Notes: generated by a model from the letters alone, not told the origin. Positions 29,331 to 37,978 are shown, counted from the first letter of the stretch. The stretch is DNA of 64,000 nt from Paraliobacillus zengyii (GCF_003268595.1 NZ_CP029797.1:1509501-1573500); one strand, 5' to 3'. Translations and numbers: made by a program.

Positions 29331-30146
29331 ATGCCAGTTCTAATTATTGATCCAGGTCACGGTGGAGATGACCCGGGAGGCGGCTCAAATGATAAGTGGG
29401 TCGAAAAAGATCTCGTATTGCAAATATCATTATATCAATCGAAGAGATACAAGGAATTAGGTATCCCAGTAGAACTAACTAGAAATACAGACCAAACACT
29501 ATCTCCTACTGGAAGGGTAAGAACGGTGAAAATGAGTGGTGCGCGTTATTGTCATTCTAATCATATTAACGCAGGAGGTGGGGACGGAGCTGAGTTCATT
29601 CATTCAATTTATAGCGATGGAAGAATGGCTAAAAGCTTAGCATCTAAATTAAAAAGTACAGGGCAAAATGTACGACGTATTTTCACTAGAACGTTACCGA
29701 ATAGTAAAAGTAAAGACTACTATTTTATGCACAGAGAAACGGGAGAAGTAGAAACAATCATTATTGAATACGGATTCGCTGATTCACTAAAAGATGACCG
29801 TACCCAACTTGAAAAAAACTGGGAGATGTATGCAGAAGCAGTTGTGCAAGGCTTTTGTGAATTTGCAGGCTATGATTATTTTGCCCCTGATCAGCATGAA
29901 AAAATAGCACAAGATATACCTTGGTATATTGGTAAACGGCTTGAAAGTAAGGTAGATAATCTACGCTATTATAGAGAACCTTCTTGGGAAGACAGTGCCT
30001 GTGTAAATACAATCAATAAAGGAATTGGTTTTCCGGAAATTGCAGAGAAAGTAAATGTTGGAAAAGGTGCGCAATATAAAGTAATAAATTCTAAAGGCGA
30101 AATTTATTATATTACTGCGCATGAAAAGTATGTCCATGTTGAGTAA
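29331..30146 (+). CDS. N-acetylmuramoyl-L-alanine amidase (Amidase_3, endolysin-like)
   Basis: The 271-residue enzyme has zinc ligands in IIDPGHGG (His near 10), VEKDL (Glu near 26) and SNHINA (His near 78), plus the catalytic glutamate in IIIEYGFADS (about 145). It cleaves the bond between muramic acid and L-alanine in peptidoglycan. The C-terminal 80 residues (NLRYYREPSWEDSACVNTIN ... YITAHEKYVHVE) look like a wall-binding module. AAAGGAGGG lies 10 bases before ATG 29331. No signal peptide is visible, in keeping with export through the holin. Confidence 0.9.
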   Translation: MPVLIIDPGHGGDDPGGGSNDKWVEKDLVLQISLYQSKRYKELGIPVELTRNTDQTLSPTGRVRTVKMSGARYCHSNHINAGGGDGAEFIHSIYSDGRMAKSLASKLKSTGQNVRRIFTRTLPNSKSKDYYFMHRETGEVETIIIEYGFADSLKDDRTQLEKNWEMYAEAVVQGFCEFAGYDYFAPDQHEKIAQDIPWYIGKRLESKVDNLRYYREPSWEDSACVNTINKGIGFPEIAEKVNVGKGAQYKVINSKGEIYYITAHEKYVHVE

Positions 30147-30170
30147 AGGACGCTGCGGCGTTCTTTTTTA
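30145..30170 (+). terminator. Terminator after amidase gene
   Basis: GGACGC-TGCG-GCGTTC hairpin followed by a T run. Confidence 0.75.
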
Positions 30171-30224
30171 TTTTTTTACTAAAAAGTAGTAAGATAGAAG
30201 CATAATGAGTTTAGGGGTGATGGA

Positions 30225-32012
30225 ATGGAAAAGGAATATAAGCAGGTTTGGAATTTAGACACCTTGTTTACTGGTGGCAGTAATTCTGAAGAATTCGCAA
30301 ATTATATGAAGGAATTAGAGAAGCGTTTAGAAATGTTGAAGAATGATGTTGAGCAAACTCAAGGCAAAATGATTGATGGAGATACGTTAGAAAGAATAGT
30401 AGAACTAATCCGGTTATGTACGATGCAATTAGAGGAAATGTCTTCGTTTATTGGTTGTTTAACAGCAGAAAATACACAAGATAAATATGCCAAAATACTT
30501 GTAGGGAAAAGTAATAGTTATCAAGCGGTGTTTGATAAGATTTTGACGAATGTTGATAATATGCTTACTGAAATTCCAACAGAAAGATGGGTGTCTATCC
30601 TTGATAGTCCATCTATTAAACCAATTGCCTTTGTATTAGAAGAACGTAGACAAATAACAAAAGAGAAATTACCTGCTGAACAAGAAGCATTACTTGCAGA
30701 TTTAGCAGTAGATGGTTATCAAGCTTGGGAAGAGATGTATGATGCAATTGTAGGTAAGATAACAATTGATTGGGAAGATAAAAATGAAGTGAAACAATTA
30801 TCCGTAGGACAGGTAGAAAATAAGTTAAATGATAGTGACCGCGATGTACGCAAATCGGCATTCGATAAGCTAGAAGCGGCTTTTACTGAGGAAGCAGACC
30901 TTTTTACAGAAACATTAAACCATATGGCTGGATTTCGATTACAAACGTATGCGCATCGTGGTTGGACAGATGTATTAAAAGAACCATTAAGTTATAACCG
31001 AATGAGTCAGAAAACATTACATACAATGTGGCAAGCAATAAGTGAAAATAAATCGGTATTTTTCACCTATTTACAACGAAAAGCAGAACTATTAGGTGTG
31101 GAGAAATTAAATTGGTATGACCTGGAAGCTCCGATTACAAAAAATTCAAAAAAGGTTAGTTTTGATGAAGCTGCCGAGACTATTGTTGAACAGTTTTCTA
31201 AATTTAGTCCAAAGATGGCTCAATTTGCACAAATGGCCTTTGATCAGAGTTGGATTGAAGCGGAAGATCGTTCTGGAAAGAGACCTGGAGGATTTTGTAC
31301 TAGTTTCCCAGATAGCAAAGAGACTCGGATCTTTATGACATATGCCGGTAATGCCACGAATGTTGCTACGCTTGCACATGAATTAGGACATGGCTACCAT
31401 CAACATATAATGGATGATTTAGATGTTCTAAATCAAAGTTATGCGATGAATGTGGCGGAAACTGCTTCTACATTTGCAGAAATGATTGTAGCAGATGCTG
31501 CTGTAAAAAATGCAAAAAATAAAGAAGAAAAAATAGGCTTATTAGAAGATAAAATTCAACGAAGTGTAGCGTTCTTTATGAATATTCATGCTCGTTTCTT
31601 ATTTGAAACAAGCTTTTATGATGAAAGGAAGCAAGGTTTTGTATCGACAGAACGTTTAAATGAATTGATGGAAGCAGCCCAAAAAGAAGCCTATGGAAAT
31701 CAATTGGATGTGTATGATCCAACATTCTGGGCTTCAAAATTACATTTTCATATTACAGATGTGCCATTCTATAACTTCCCATATACATTCGGTTATCTTT
31801 TCAGCATGGGTATATATGCACGAGCATTAGAAGATACTGCTACATTTGAAACGTTTTACAATGAATTATTATATGATACGGGAAGAATGCGTGTAGAAGA
31901 TTTAGCGATGAAACATTTACAAGTTGATTTAAAAGATCCAACATTTTGGGAAGAAGGTATTAATCTTTGTAAGCAAGATGTAGAAGAGTTTTTACAACTA
32001 ACTCAAGAGTAA
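30225..32012 (+). CDS. pepF: M3-family oligoendopeptidase F
   Basis: The 595-residue protein has the zinc-protease motif HELGHGYHQH (HExxH about 386-390) and the third ligand region NVAETASTFAEM about 25 residues later. N-terminal helices cover the active site, as in PepF. It degrades short peptides in the cytoplasm. It is monocistronic; its 3' end overlaps the convergent small gene by 10 bases. Confidence 0.93.
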   Translation: MEKEYKQVWNLDTLFTGGSNSEEFANYMKELEKRLEMLKNDVEQTQGKMIDGDTLERIVELIRLCTMQLEEMSSFIGCLTAENTQDKYAKILVGKSNSYQAVFDKILTNVDNMLTEIPTERWVSILDSPSIKPIAFVLEERRQITKEKLPAEQEALLADLAVDGYQAWEEMYDAIVGKITIDWEDKNEVKQLSVGQVENKLNDSDRDVRKSAFDKLEAAFTEEADLFTETLNHMAGFRLQTYAHRGWTDVLKEPLSYNRMSQKTLHTMWQAISENKSVFFTYLQRKAELLGVEKLNWYDLEAPITKNSKKVSFDEAAETIVEQFSKFSPKMAQFAQMAFDQSWIEAEDRSGKRPGGFCTSFPDSKETRIFMTYAGNATNVATLAHELGHGYHQHIMDDLDVLNQSYAMNVAETASTFAEMIVADAAVKNAKNKEEKIGLLEDKIQRSVAFFMNIHARFLFETSFYDERKQGFVSTERLNELMEAAQKEAYGNQLDVYDPTFWASKLHFHITDVPFYNFPYTFGYLFSMGIYARALEDTATFETFYNELLYDTGRMRVEDLAMKHLQVDLKDPTFWEEGINLCKQDVEEFLQLTQE

Positions 32013-32296
32013 CTCGAGGCTTTTATATCGTGAAAGACAGCAACAAATGGGGCAGGATTTGTTTTTGATTGAAAAGCTAACACTCCCTTATCTGTATGTA
32101 AATAAAGAAAATAGAAGTGTGTGGACAATGCTCGATAAGAGATGTCTAATACACTTTCTAACGCAATATAATTTTCAGTACTTTCAATAAAGGTGTGGTG
32201 TAGGTTAACTTTATGTGTTGTTTCTTGTGTAAATTGTTGATTGTTGACAATTTTACGTTCTGTCATGAAATAGGGATGAGAGATTACTTGTGTCAT
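32003..32296 (-). CDS. Small conserved-looking protein, unknown
   Basis: The 97-residue product has no signal peptide or membrane span and appears mostly beta-strand (HKVNLHHTFIESTENYIALE; THFYFLYLHTDKGVLAFQSK; APFVAVFHDI). AAAGGAGTGG precedes the ATG at good distance, which supports a real gene. I do not recognise the family. It converges with pepF with a 10-base overlap. Confidence 0.6.
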   Translation of the reverse strand: MTQVISHPYFMTERKIVNNQQFTQETTHKVNLHHTFIESTENYIALESVLDISYRALSTHFYFLYLHTDKGVLAFQSKTNPAPFVAVFHDIKASSYS

Positions 32297-32564
32297 CAGA
32301 CCACTCCTTTCTACTAATATTGTTTAGTATGCCATCTCTGAAAGAACTTATCAAAGAATCCGAATGATAAAAAAGAAGATTGAAGTCTTTTTGCTATCTT
32401 GACGAACACGACAACAATAAAAGAACCATAACTCTTATATAGCTTACAACTGCAATAAACTGTAACGTAACAATCCTTACGTCACAATTATCATCAACTG
32501 CGACATAACGTTTTGGTCTTACTCGCTACGTCAGCAAATGCTTTCCCTTTCCACGGGCACGGCC
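32297..32564. other. Intergenic region and left part of repeat unit 3
   Basis: Upstream of the IS element. It carries the outer repeat terminus ATCAACTGCGACATAAC (about 32494-32510) and the first 32 bases of arm A3 (32533-32564), cut by the IS. No gene. Confidence 0.7.
32533..32564 (+). repeat. Structured repeat arm A3, left fragment
   Basis: Matches the first 32 bases of arm A2 with no break (AGCAAATGCTTTCCCTTTCC then ACGGGCACGGCC), and stops exactly at the IS4-element end. The rest resumes at 34145. Confidence 0.9.
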
Positions 32565-34144
32565 CATAGCCGTCAAGCTAAGCACTACGGTTTAAAGAAC
32601 TAGAAAAATACGATACCCTAACGGATAAGGAAAATTTATTTGGAGGGAGTTTCGATGCGTTTCAAGAAAGAAATGGAGCCATTTATTCAAGGCATTCATC
32701 AGGTGTTATCAGTCTCTGAGGTGCGTCAATGGGCGCGTGAAATTGGCTTTGTTCAACGCCAAAACAAATTAAAGCCAGAGGATTTTCTAAGTATTTGTGC
32801 TTTTATGCAACAAACGGTTGGCTCTGAACGATTGAGTAAGTTATGTGCAACGATCACGCGCTTATCTGGCGCAGATATATCTAAACAAGCCTTACATCAA
32901 CGTTTCAATGAGAAAAGTGTAGCCTTTCTCAAGGGGATTTTTTATCAACTAGCTGAACAACAAGCTCTTTTTACGCGTCCATTATATATAGATCATTTAT
33001 TTTCTCGTATCCGTATTTTAGATGCCACTTCTTTTGGTGTACCTAAAAATGATCCAGATCACCCGGATGGTGCCAAAATCCAATTAGAATATGAACTATT
33101 TGAAGGGAAATTTCTGCATACATTCCTTTATGACCAAACAAAAAGCGACCAATACGCAGCACGTGAATTGGCAGATACAATTGAATCAGGAGATCTTATC
33201 TTGCGCGATTTGGGTTACTTTTCTGGCGAACATTTGAAGAAAATAGAGCGTGCAGGTGGCTTTTATATCTCACGTGTTCCTGCCAATATGACGTTTTGGA
33301 CATGGGATGAAAAAGGGAAGATGATGGAAATCAAACCAGAAGAAGATGCAAAAAAATTGGAACCTGGAGAGGCGATAGATTATGGACACATTCAAATCGG
33401 AAAAAAAGGAAAAAACACACTTCAAACGCGTCTTGTCGTGCAACAATTAACCGAGGAACAGAAAATGAAAAGAGAGGGGTATTTACAAAAGAGAAGACGG
33501 AAAGGGGGTCACACCCAATCCGCCACCAAAAAAAATCAAATCCAAATCCTTGCCACCAATATAACATCGGATCAAGTAGATATGCAAGGGTTATACCCAA
33601 TCTATTCCTTACGTTGGCAAGTGGAAATTCTATTTAAAACATGGAAATCATTATTTCATATCGACAAGGTGCGCGCAATGAATCCTGAACGGTTTGCGTG
33701 CCATTTATATGGTACGCTAATTCATATTCTTCTATCATCTATGATTGCTTTTCAATGTCGTTATTACCTCTATCAGAAGCATCAGATCGAAGGCAGTGAG
33801 TTCAAATGTATCGACCATGTGAAAAGCGCCATTGAAGAGGATCAAGGCCAAGCGTTGTATCATAGCACTTCCTTTATTACATTGATAAAGAACATCTATC
33901 AAAATGTCTACAGGCATGGAAGGAAAGATCATCGTTATCAACATAAGAGTCCTTTTGACATTCTATATCTTACGTATGAACAAACCTTCCAAGCAGTATA
34001 GGCTTACGGTATACATTTTTTTAAAATAGTAAAGTGGCTTATTATTACACATACATCTAATTGGAAAATAATTCAACTTTATGTTAGAAGTTAGTTGCGT
34101 AATGTTTGTTTTTTCTATAGTTTATCCTTAGCTTGACGGCTATG
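32565..34144 (+). mobile_element. IS4-family insertion sequence (1580 bp, intact)
   Basis: Perfect 18-bp terminal inverted repeats (CATAGCCGTCAAGCTAAG at 32565-32582 and its complement at 34127-34144) bound a single transposase gene. The element is flanked by the 10-bp direct repeat GGGCACGGCC (32555-32564 and 34145-34154), a target duplication of the size known for IS4/IS231 elements. The target is the conserved block of repeat arm A3. The unbroken transposase, identical duplications and perfect ends point to recent insertion. Confidence 0.95.
32655..34001 (+). CDS. IS4-family transposase
   Basis: The 448-residue DDE transposase has LDATSF (first Asp, about 124), LRDLGYFSG (second Asp, about 185) and the Y-(2)-R-(3)-E-(6)-K signature in YSLRWQVEILFKTWK (about 315-329), which defines the IS4 family. 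ATG 32655 follows GGAGGG. It is the only gene of the element. Confidence 0.95.
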   Translation: MRFKKEMEPFIQGIHQVLSVSEVRQWAREIGFVQRQNKLKPEDFLSICAFMQQTVGSERLSKLCATITRLSGADISKQALHQRFNEKSVAFLKGIFYQLAEQQALFTRPLYIDHLFSRIRILDATSFGVPKNDPDHPDGAKIQLEYELFEGKFLHTFLYDQTKSDQYAARELADTIESGDLILRDLGYFSGEHLKKIERAGGFYISRVPANMTFWTWDEKGKMMEIKPEEDAKKLEPGEAIDYGHIQIGKKGKNTLQTRLVVQQLTEEQKMKREGYLQKRRRKGGHTQSATKKNQIQILATNITSDQVDMQGLYPIYSLRWQVEILFKTWKSLFHIDKVRAMNPERFACHLYGTLIHILLSSMIAFQCRYYLYQKHQIEGSEFKCIDHVKSAIEEDQGQALYHSTSFITLIKNIYQNVYRHGRKDHRYQHKSPFDILYLTYEQTFQAV

Positions 34145-34239
34145 GGGCACGGCCTCAGCTAACTTAGTAAAGCAAAGAACGCTTTACTAAGTGGATCTTC
34201 GGCTCGCGCTGTTCCCGTAGGAGTGTCAAGCATTTGCTT
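34145..34239 (+). repeat. Structured repeat arm A3, right fragment
   Basis: Continues arm A3 from the duplicated GGGCACGGCC through CTCAGCTAAC, hairpin CTTAGTAAAGC / GCTTTACTAAG and GTGGATCTTCGGCTCG to the outer stem AAGCATTTGCTT. Joined with 32533-32554 it rebuilds a copy almost identical to A2. Confidence 0.9.
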
Positions 34240-34578
34240 CCTTCGCTAGTTAGTGGAACTATTTTTAAGCGTAAGACAGAATCAATCGAAACATTTTCAA
34301 GAGACTAATGATTAATGTGTTTATTTGTAGTTCATAAAATATTTAAAGACAAAACTAGCGGAGCAATTGAAATGGGTGAGACTCCAGTGGGAACAGCACG
34401 GGCTGAAGATCCACTCGGAAAGCGGTTTTTGCTTATCCGAGTTAGCTGAAGCCGTGCCCACGGAAAGCGATCCCATTTCAATTGTGGAGCGAGTAAGGAA
34501 TCTATGTCACAGTTTCTCTCTACTGCGAGGTTTAATAGCATTGGAGAAGAGTCATAAGAATTAAGTGGAGGGGATATA
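34240..34578. other. Spacer and right part of repeat unit 3
   Basis: Holds the spacer (34240-34363), which is nearly identical to that between A2 and B2, and arm B3. Open frames here consist of repeat sequence. The ribosome-binding site of the next gene is GTGGAGGGG near 34564. Confidence 0.7.
34364..34484 (-). repeat. Structured interspersed repeat, arm B3
   Basis: Outer stem CAATTGAAATGGG pairs perfectly with CCCATTTCAATTG. Inner hairpin CTCGGA.AGC / GCTT.TCCGAG. It lacks the 34-base extra segment found in B1 and B2. Confidence 0.88.
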
Positions 34579-35562
34579 ATGAAGGCTTATATACATCAAG
34601 AAGATAAACTTTTGGTTGGTACCATTGATGAACCGGAACCAACGCAAGGACAAGTGAAGGTTAAATTAAAAGTAGCAGGATTAAATCATCGGGATTTACA
34701 AATACCCAACAGAAGAGGGACAAACAAAGAGCCACTTATTTTAGGTTCTGACGGTGCAGGTATAATTGAGGCTGTCGGGCAAGGCGTGACAAAATTTTCG
34801 GTTGGTGACGAAGTCGTTATTAATCCGGGAATTGGCTGGATAACGAATAGTGACGCACCTCCAGAAGGTTTTGGAATTGTTGGAATGCCTAATCATGGTA
34901 CATTTGCGGAGAAATATGTAGTAGATGCAACATACGTAGAAAAAAAGCCGAGCTATTTAACGTGGGAAGAAGCTGGTGTATTGGTATTACCCGCCTTAAC
35001 AGGTTTTCGAGCATTATTTACTAAAGGAAAATTGAAGGCAAGCGACACGATCTTCTTTCCTGGAGCTGGCAGTGGTGTAGCAACTTATAATATTCAGTTT
35101 GCAAAAGCCGTAGGAGCAAGAGTCATTGTCTCTTCACGTTCACAAGAAAAAAGAGAAAAAGCACGAGCATTAGGTGCTGATGTTGTAATAGATACGAATG
35201 AAGATTGGAAGAATGCTTTAGAAGGGGAAACGATCGATTTAGTGATAGAAAGTGTTGGAGAAGCTACGTTCAACCGTTCATTAGGTGTATTGAAAAAAGG
35301 GGGCAGAATGGTAACCTTTGGTGCTACAACAGAGGACCAAGTAACCATCGATATTCGAAAATTCTTTTATGGACAATATCAGTTGTTTGGATCAACAATG
35401 GGTAGTAGAGAAGAGTTGCATGATATGCTAGTATTTATGGAAGAAAATCTTATTCGTCCCGTAGTTGATCGTGTTTATGATCTTGATGATGCAGAAGATG
35501 CATTTACCTATCTAAGAAAAGGAAAACAATTTGGTAAAGTTGGTTTACAAATCGGTAATTAA
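34579..35562 (+). CDS. Zinc-type alcohol dehydrogenase / quinone oxidoreductase-like (YogA-like)
   Basis: The 327-residue medium-chain reductase has a GroES-like N-terminal half (VAGLNHRDLQIPNRRG; ILGSDGAGIIEAVGQGVTKF; VGDEVVINPG) and a Rossmann half with FPGAGSGVATYNIQFAKAVG (about 160-179). The structural-zinc cysteines of classic alcohol dehydrogenases are absent, so it groups with NADPH-dependent quinone/zinc-less oxidoreductases. The substrate is unknown. It is a single gene after repeat unit 3. Confidence 0.85.
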   Translation: MKAYIHQEDKLLVGTIDEPEPTQGQVKVKLKVAGLNHRDLQIPNRRGTNKEPLILGSDGAGIIEAVGQGVTKFSVGDEVVINPGIGWITNSDAPPEGFGIVGMPNHGTFAEKYVVDATYVEKKPSYLTWEEAGVLVLPALTGFRALFTKGKLKASDTIFFPGAGSGVATYNIQFAKAVGARVIVSSRSQEKREKARALGADVVIDTNEDWKNALEGETIDLVIESVGEATFNRSLGVLKKGGRMVTFGATTEDQVTIDIRKFFYGQYQLFGSTMGSREELHDMLVFMEENLIRPVVDRVYDLDDAEDAFTYLRKGKQFGKVGLQIGN

Positions 35563-35567
35563 AAAAG

Positions 35568-35655
35568 AAAGCACAAGTTCATCGTGTTTTGGCCCAAAAA
35601 GCTAGAGAGAAAAATGCTTTTTTGGGTCAAACACAAGAGCTTGTGTTTTATTATC
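35568..35655. terminator. Long nested bidirectional terminator
   Basis: Two nested stems: outer AAAGCACAAG / CTTGTGTTTT and inner GTGTTTTGGCCCAAAAAGC / GCTTTTTTGGGTCAAACAC (few mismatches). It lies between the convergent dehydrogenase and spoVAE genes. Confidence 0.8.
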
Positions 35656-36001
35656 CTTTCGGTTTAAAGCAGATTGCGCCAATCACGCCGAATATAATCG
35701 CAGCGGAAATACCTGAACTAGTTATTTCAAACATACCAGTAACGACACCAATTAATCCATGTTTTTCAGCTCCATCCATTGCGCCATGAACTAAGGAGTT
35801 ACCAAAGCTAGTGATTGGTACAGATGCACCTGCCCCCGCAAAATCAATTAATGGTTCATACAATCCAAAACCATTTAAAACAGCTCCTGCTACCACTAAG
35901 GTAGTTAATGTATGTCCAGGTGTTAGCTTAAAAACATCAAACATAATCTGACCAATGACACAAATGATACCTCCTACTAAAAACGACCATAAAAAAACTA
36001 T
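35651..36001 (-). CDS. spoVAE: SpoVAE (SpoVAEb-type), apparent ATA start
   Basis: SpoVA membrane component for dipicolinate uptake into, and release from, the spore. The frame reads IVFLWSFLVGGIICVIGQIM then FDVFKLTPGHTLTTLVV, GAGASVPITSFGNSLVHGAM and IIFGVIGAICFKPKG. Homologs begin with M-x-F-L-W-A/S-F-L-V-G-G, exactly where this frame has ATA (36001-35999). Counted from ATA the protein is 116 residues, the family length. GGAGGT in the end of spoVAD is spaced 8 bases from the ATA. The first in-frame ATG (35944) would delete the first membrane helix. No ATG, GTG or TTG lies in frame near the ATA. Confidence 0.82.
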   Translation of the reverse strand: MVFLWSFLVGGIICVIGQIMFDVFKLTPGHTLTTLVVAGAVLNGFGLYEPLIDFAGAGASVPITSFGNSLVHGAMDGAEKHGLIGVVTGMFEITSSGISAAIIFGVIGAICFKPKG

Positions 36002-36003
36002 TT

Positions 36004-37014
36004 TTAAGCACCTCCATTCTCAATTGATACGGCATGTGCGATGCAAGGTATCGATTGTTTTTGTTGTACGGAAAGAGGGGAGAGTAATGCGCCGGTCGCA
36101 ACAACTAATAATTTGTTTATTTTTTTAGTTTTTAATTGGTTAATAAGATGTCCAAATGTAACTACAGCAGAACAACCTGCACCGCTTCCACCAGCAAAAA
36201 CTTTCTGATCATCCTTGTAAATTAACAAGCCGCAATCATTAAACGTTTTTTCGTCTAATGTAACACCTTTTTCTTTAGCGAGATCAATCGCGATTTCTCT
36301 GCCGATTTCTGCTAGATCGCCTGTTACAATCATGTCATAGTATGTTGGGTCAATACCACGTTCTTTTAAATGGGTAACAAGGGTATCAACGGCAGCCGGT
36401 GCCATAGCTCCACCCATATTAAATGGATCAGATAACCCCATATCAAAAACTTTACCAATTGTAGCACTTGTAACGCGCGGCCCTTCACCTGATCTACTAA
36501 GCAAGGCAACACCCGCGCCTGTTACAGTCCATTGAGCTGTCGGTGGTTTTTGTCCACCATATTCTGTAGGATACCTGAATTGTTTTTCAACAGCAGCATT
36601 ATGACTACCAGCACCTGCCAATACATAGTTGGCTCCATTTGAATTTACTAAGTATGCACCCAAAGCCAATGCTTCCATTGATGTCGCACAAGCATTAAAA
36701 AGTCCAAGAAAAGGAATTTGCAGGGTGTTAGCAGCGAAATTTGTAGGAGTCATTTGATTGATCAAGTCGCCACCTAACAGAAATTGTACATCTTCTTTTG
36801 TAATGTTTGATTTTTTAATTGCTTGTTGACAGGCTTCTTCCATAAGTAATTGATGTGCTTGTTCGAAAGACTTCTTCTCTAACCATAAATCTGAGTGTAA
36901 TAGGTCAAAATCAGTTGCCATTTTTCCTTTTGCTTCAAAAGGTCCACCAACAGTTCCAGTAGAAACAATCACAGGAGCCTGATCAAAAATCCATGTTTGC
37001 TTTCCGTTAAGCAT
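36004..37014 (-). CDS. spoVAD: SpoVAD
   Basis: The 336-residue soluble SpoVA subunit has a thiolase-like fold and binds dipicolinic acid. Landmarks are LNGKQTWIFDQAPVIVSTGT at the N-terminus, FLGLFNACATSMEALALGAY (about 100-119), PTAQWTVTGAGVALLS and GSGAGCSAVVTFGHLINQL near the end. ATG 37014 overlaps the spoVAC stop (TAATG) and matches the usual family start. It lies inside spoVAC-spoVAD-spoVAE. Confidence 0.94.
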   Translation of the reverse strand: MLNGKQTWIFDQAPVIVSTGTVGGPFEAKGKMATDFDLLHSDLWLEKKSFEQAHQLLMEEACQQAIKKSNITKEDVQFLLGGDLINQMTPTNFAANTLQIPFLGLFNACATSMEALALGAYLVNSNGANYVLAGAGSHNAAVEKQFRYPTEYGGQKPPTAQWTVTGAGVALLSRSGEGPRVTSATIGKVFDMGLSDPFNMGGAMAPAAVDTLVTHLKERGIDPTYYDMIVTGDLAEIGREIAIDLAKEKGVTLDEKTFNDCGLLIYKDDQKVFAGGSGAGCSAVVTFGHLINQLKTKKINKLLVVATGALLSPLSVQQKQSIPCIAHAVSIENGGA

Positions 37015-37484
37015 TAGATAAGCCCCCATTGAATAAGGAGTGTTTTAATGATTGCAATAACAAAAGCAGAGAAAACACCAAAAACGATAACTGGACCTGC
37101 GAGTTTGAACATATTGGCACCAACACCCAATACGAATCCCTCGGTACGATGTTCAATAGCAGCAGAAATGACAGCATTACCAAAACCAGTGACTGGAACT
37201 GCTGTACCAGCCCCTGCATATTGAGCAATATGGTCGTAAACACCTAATCCTGTCAATAACATAGTAATGAAGATTAACGTAGCTACAGTAGGGTTTCCAA
37301 CCGTTTGTTCTGTAAAATTAAAATAATACATATAAAAAAATGAAATTGCTTGTCCTATCGTACAGATAAAGCCCCCAATAAAAAAAGAAATTAAGCAATT
37401 TTTAAGAAGTGGACGTTTTATTTCTTTCTCATCTGCTAACTTTTGATATTTTTTTTGATTTGTTGTTAGTTTTGTTGTTGACAT
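37014..37484 (-). CDS. spoVAC: SpoVAC
   Basis: The 156-residue membrane protein has four to five helices, with family segments NCLISFFIGGFICTIGQAIS (about 29-48), GLGVYDHIAQYAGAGTAVPV, TGFGNAVISAAIEHRTEGFV and GANMFKLAGPVIVFGVFSAF. SpoVAC behaves as the mechanosensitive channel of the dipicolinate system. It is coupled to spoVAD and preceded 15 bases upstream by a sporulation lipoprotein gene. Confidence 0.94.
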   Translation of the reverse strand: MSTTKLTTNQKKYQKLADEKEIKRPLLKNCLISFFIGGFICTIGQAISFFYMYYFNFTEQTVGNPTVATLIFITMLLTGLGVYDHIAQYAGAGTAVPVTGFGNAVISAAIEHRTEGFVLGVGANMFKLAGPVIVFGVFSAFVIAIIKTLLIQWGLI

Positions 37485-37498
37485 TAAAAAGTTCCTCT

Positions 37499-37978
37499 CT
37501 AAGCAGTATCATTTTTCAGCTTTTTAATTTTATTAAATCGTTTATCAAATTCTTCAATTGAAAGTTGACCATTTCGTAAATCTGTTAGTAGTTGGTTTAT
37601 TTCCATAAAAATTTTTTGGTCAGATGAAACGAGTATCGTGAAATTCGGCTTTACTTTTTCAATTTCTTTTCTTATTTCTTGCTCAATCTCTTGTTCGTTA
37701 AATTGTTGGAAAGTAGTAGCTTTAATAGCTATTAAGATATCTTCATGGTTTTTTAGACTTACTACATCTTCAACAGAATCAAATGCAGCTAAGATCTTGT
37801 CATTTATCACATGCGTATCAGATTGATCTACTAAGCCTCCTTCATGCTTAACTTGTTGCATATTCGTATCTGTTTGATTATTAATTAACGGTGGATTTGC
37901 ATCTTCTTGATTACATCCACTTAAAAAAGGGAAGAGACTAAAAGACACAATAATCCAAATAACTTTTATTTTTGACAT
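37499..37978 (-). CDS. YhcN/YlaJ-like sporulation lipoprotein
   Basis: The 159-residue protein has a lipoprotein signal (SFSLFPFLSGC, Cys near 22), then a domain with INDKILAAFDSVEDVVSLKN, ILIAIKATTFQQFNEQEIEQ, EIRKEIEKVKPNFTILVSSD and QKIFMEINQLLTDL. These are the segments of the YhcN/YlaJ family found on the spore inner membrane. It is the first gene of the operon with spoVAC-VAD-VAE, an arrangement also known from mobile spoVA operons. Confidence 0.82.
   Translation of the reverse strand: MSKIKVIWIIVSFSLFPFLSGCNQEDANPPLINNQTDTNMQQVKHEGGLVDQSDTHVINDKILAAFDSVEDVVSLKNHEDILIAIKATTFQQFNEQEIEQEIRKEIEKVKPNFTILVSSDQKIFMEINQLLTDLRNGQLSIEEFDKRFNKIKKLKNDTA

Noticed and set aside
29077..30146. Complete prophage
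   Set aside because: Only the holin and amidase are phage-like; neighbours on both sides are chromosomal housekeeping genes and no attachment repeats are seen.
35651..35944. SpoVAE starting at ATG 35944 (97 residues)
   Set aside because: This start would remove a conserved membrane helix, lies far from the ribosome-binding site, and leaves the 20 upstream homologous residues unexplained.
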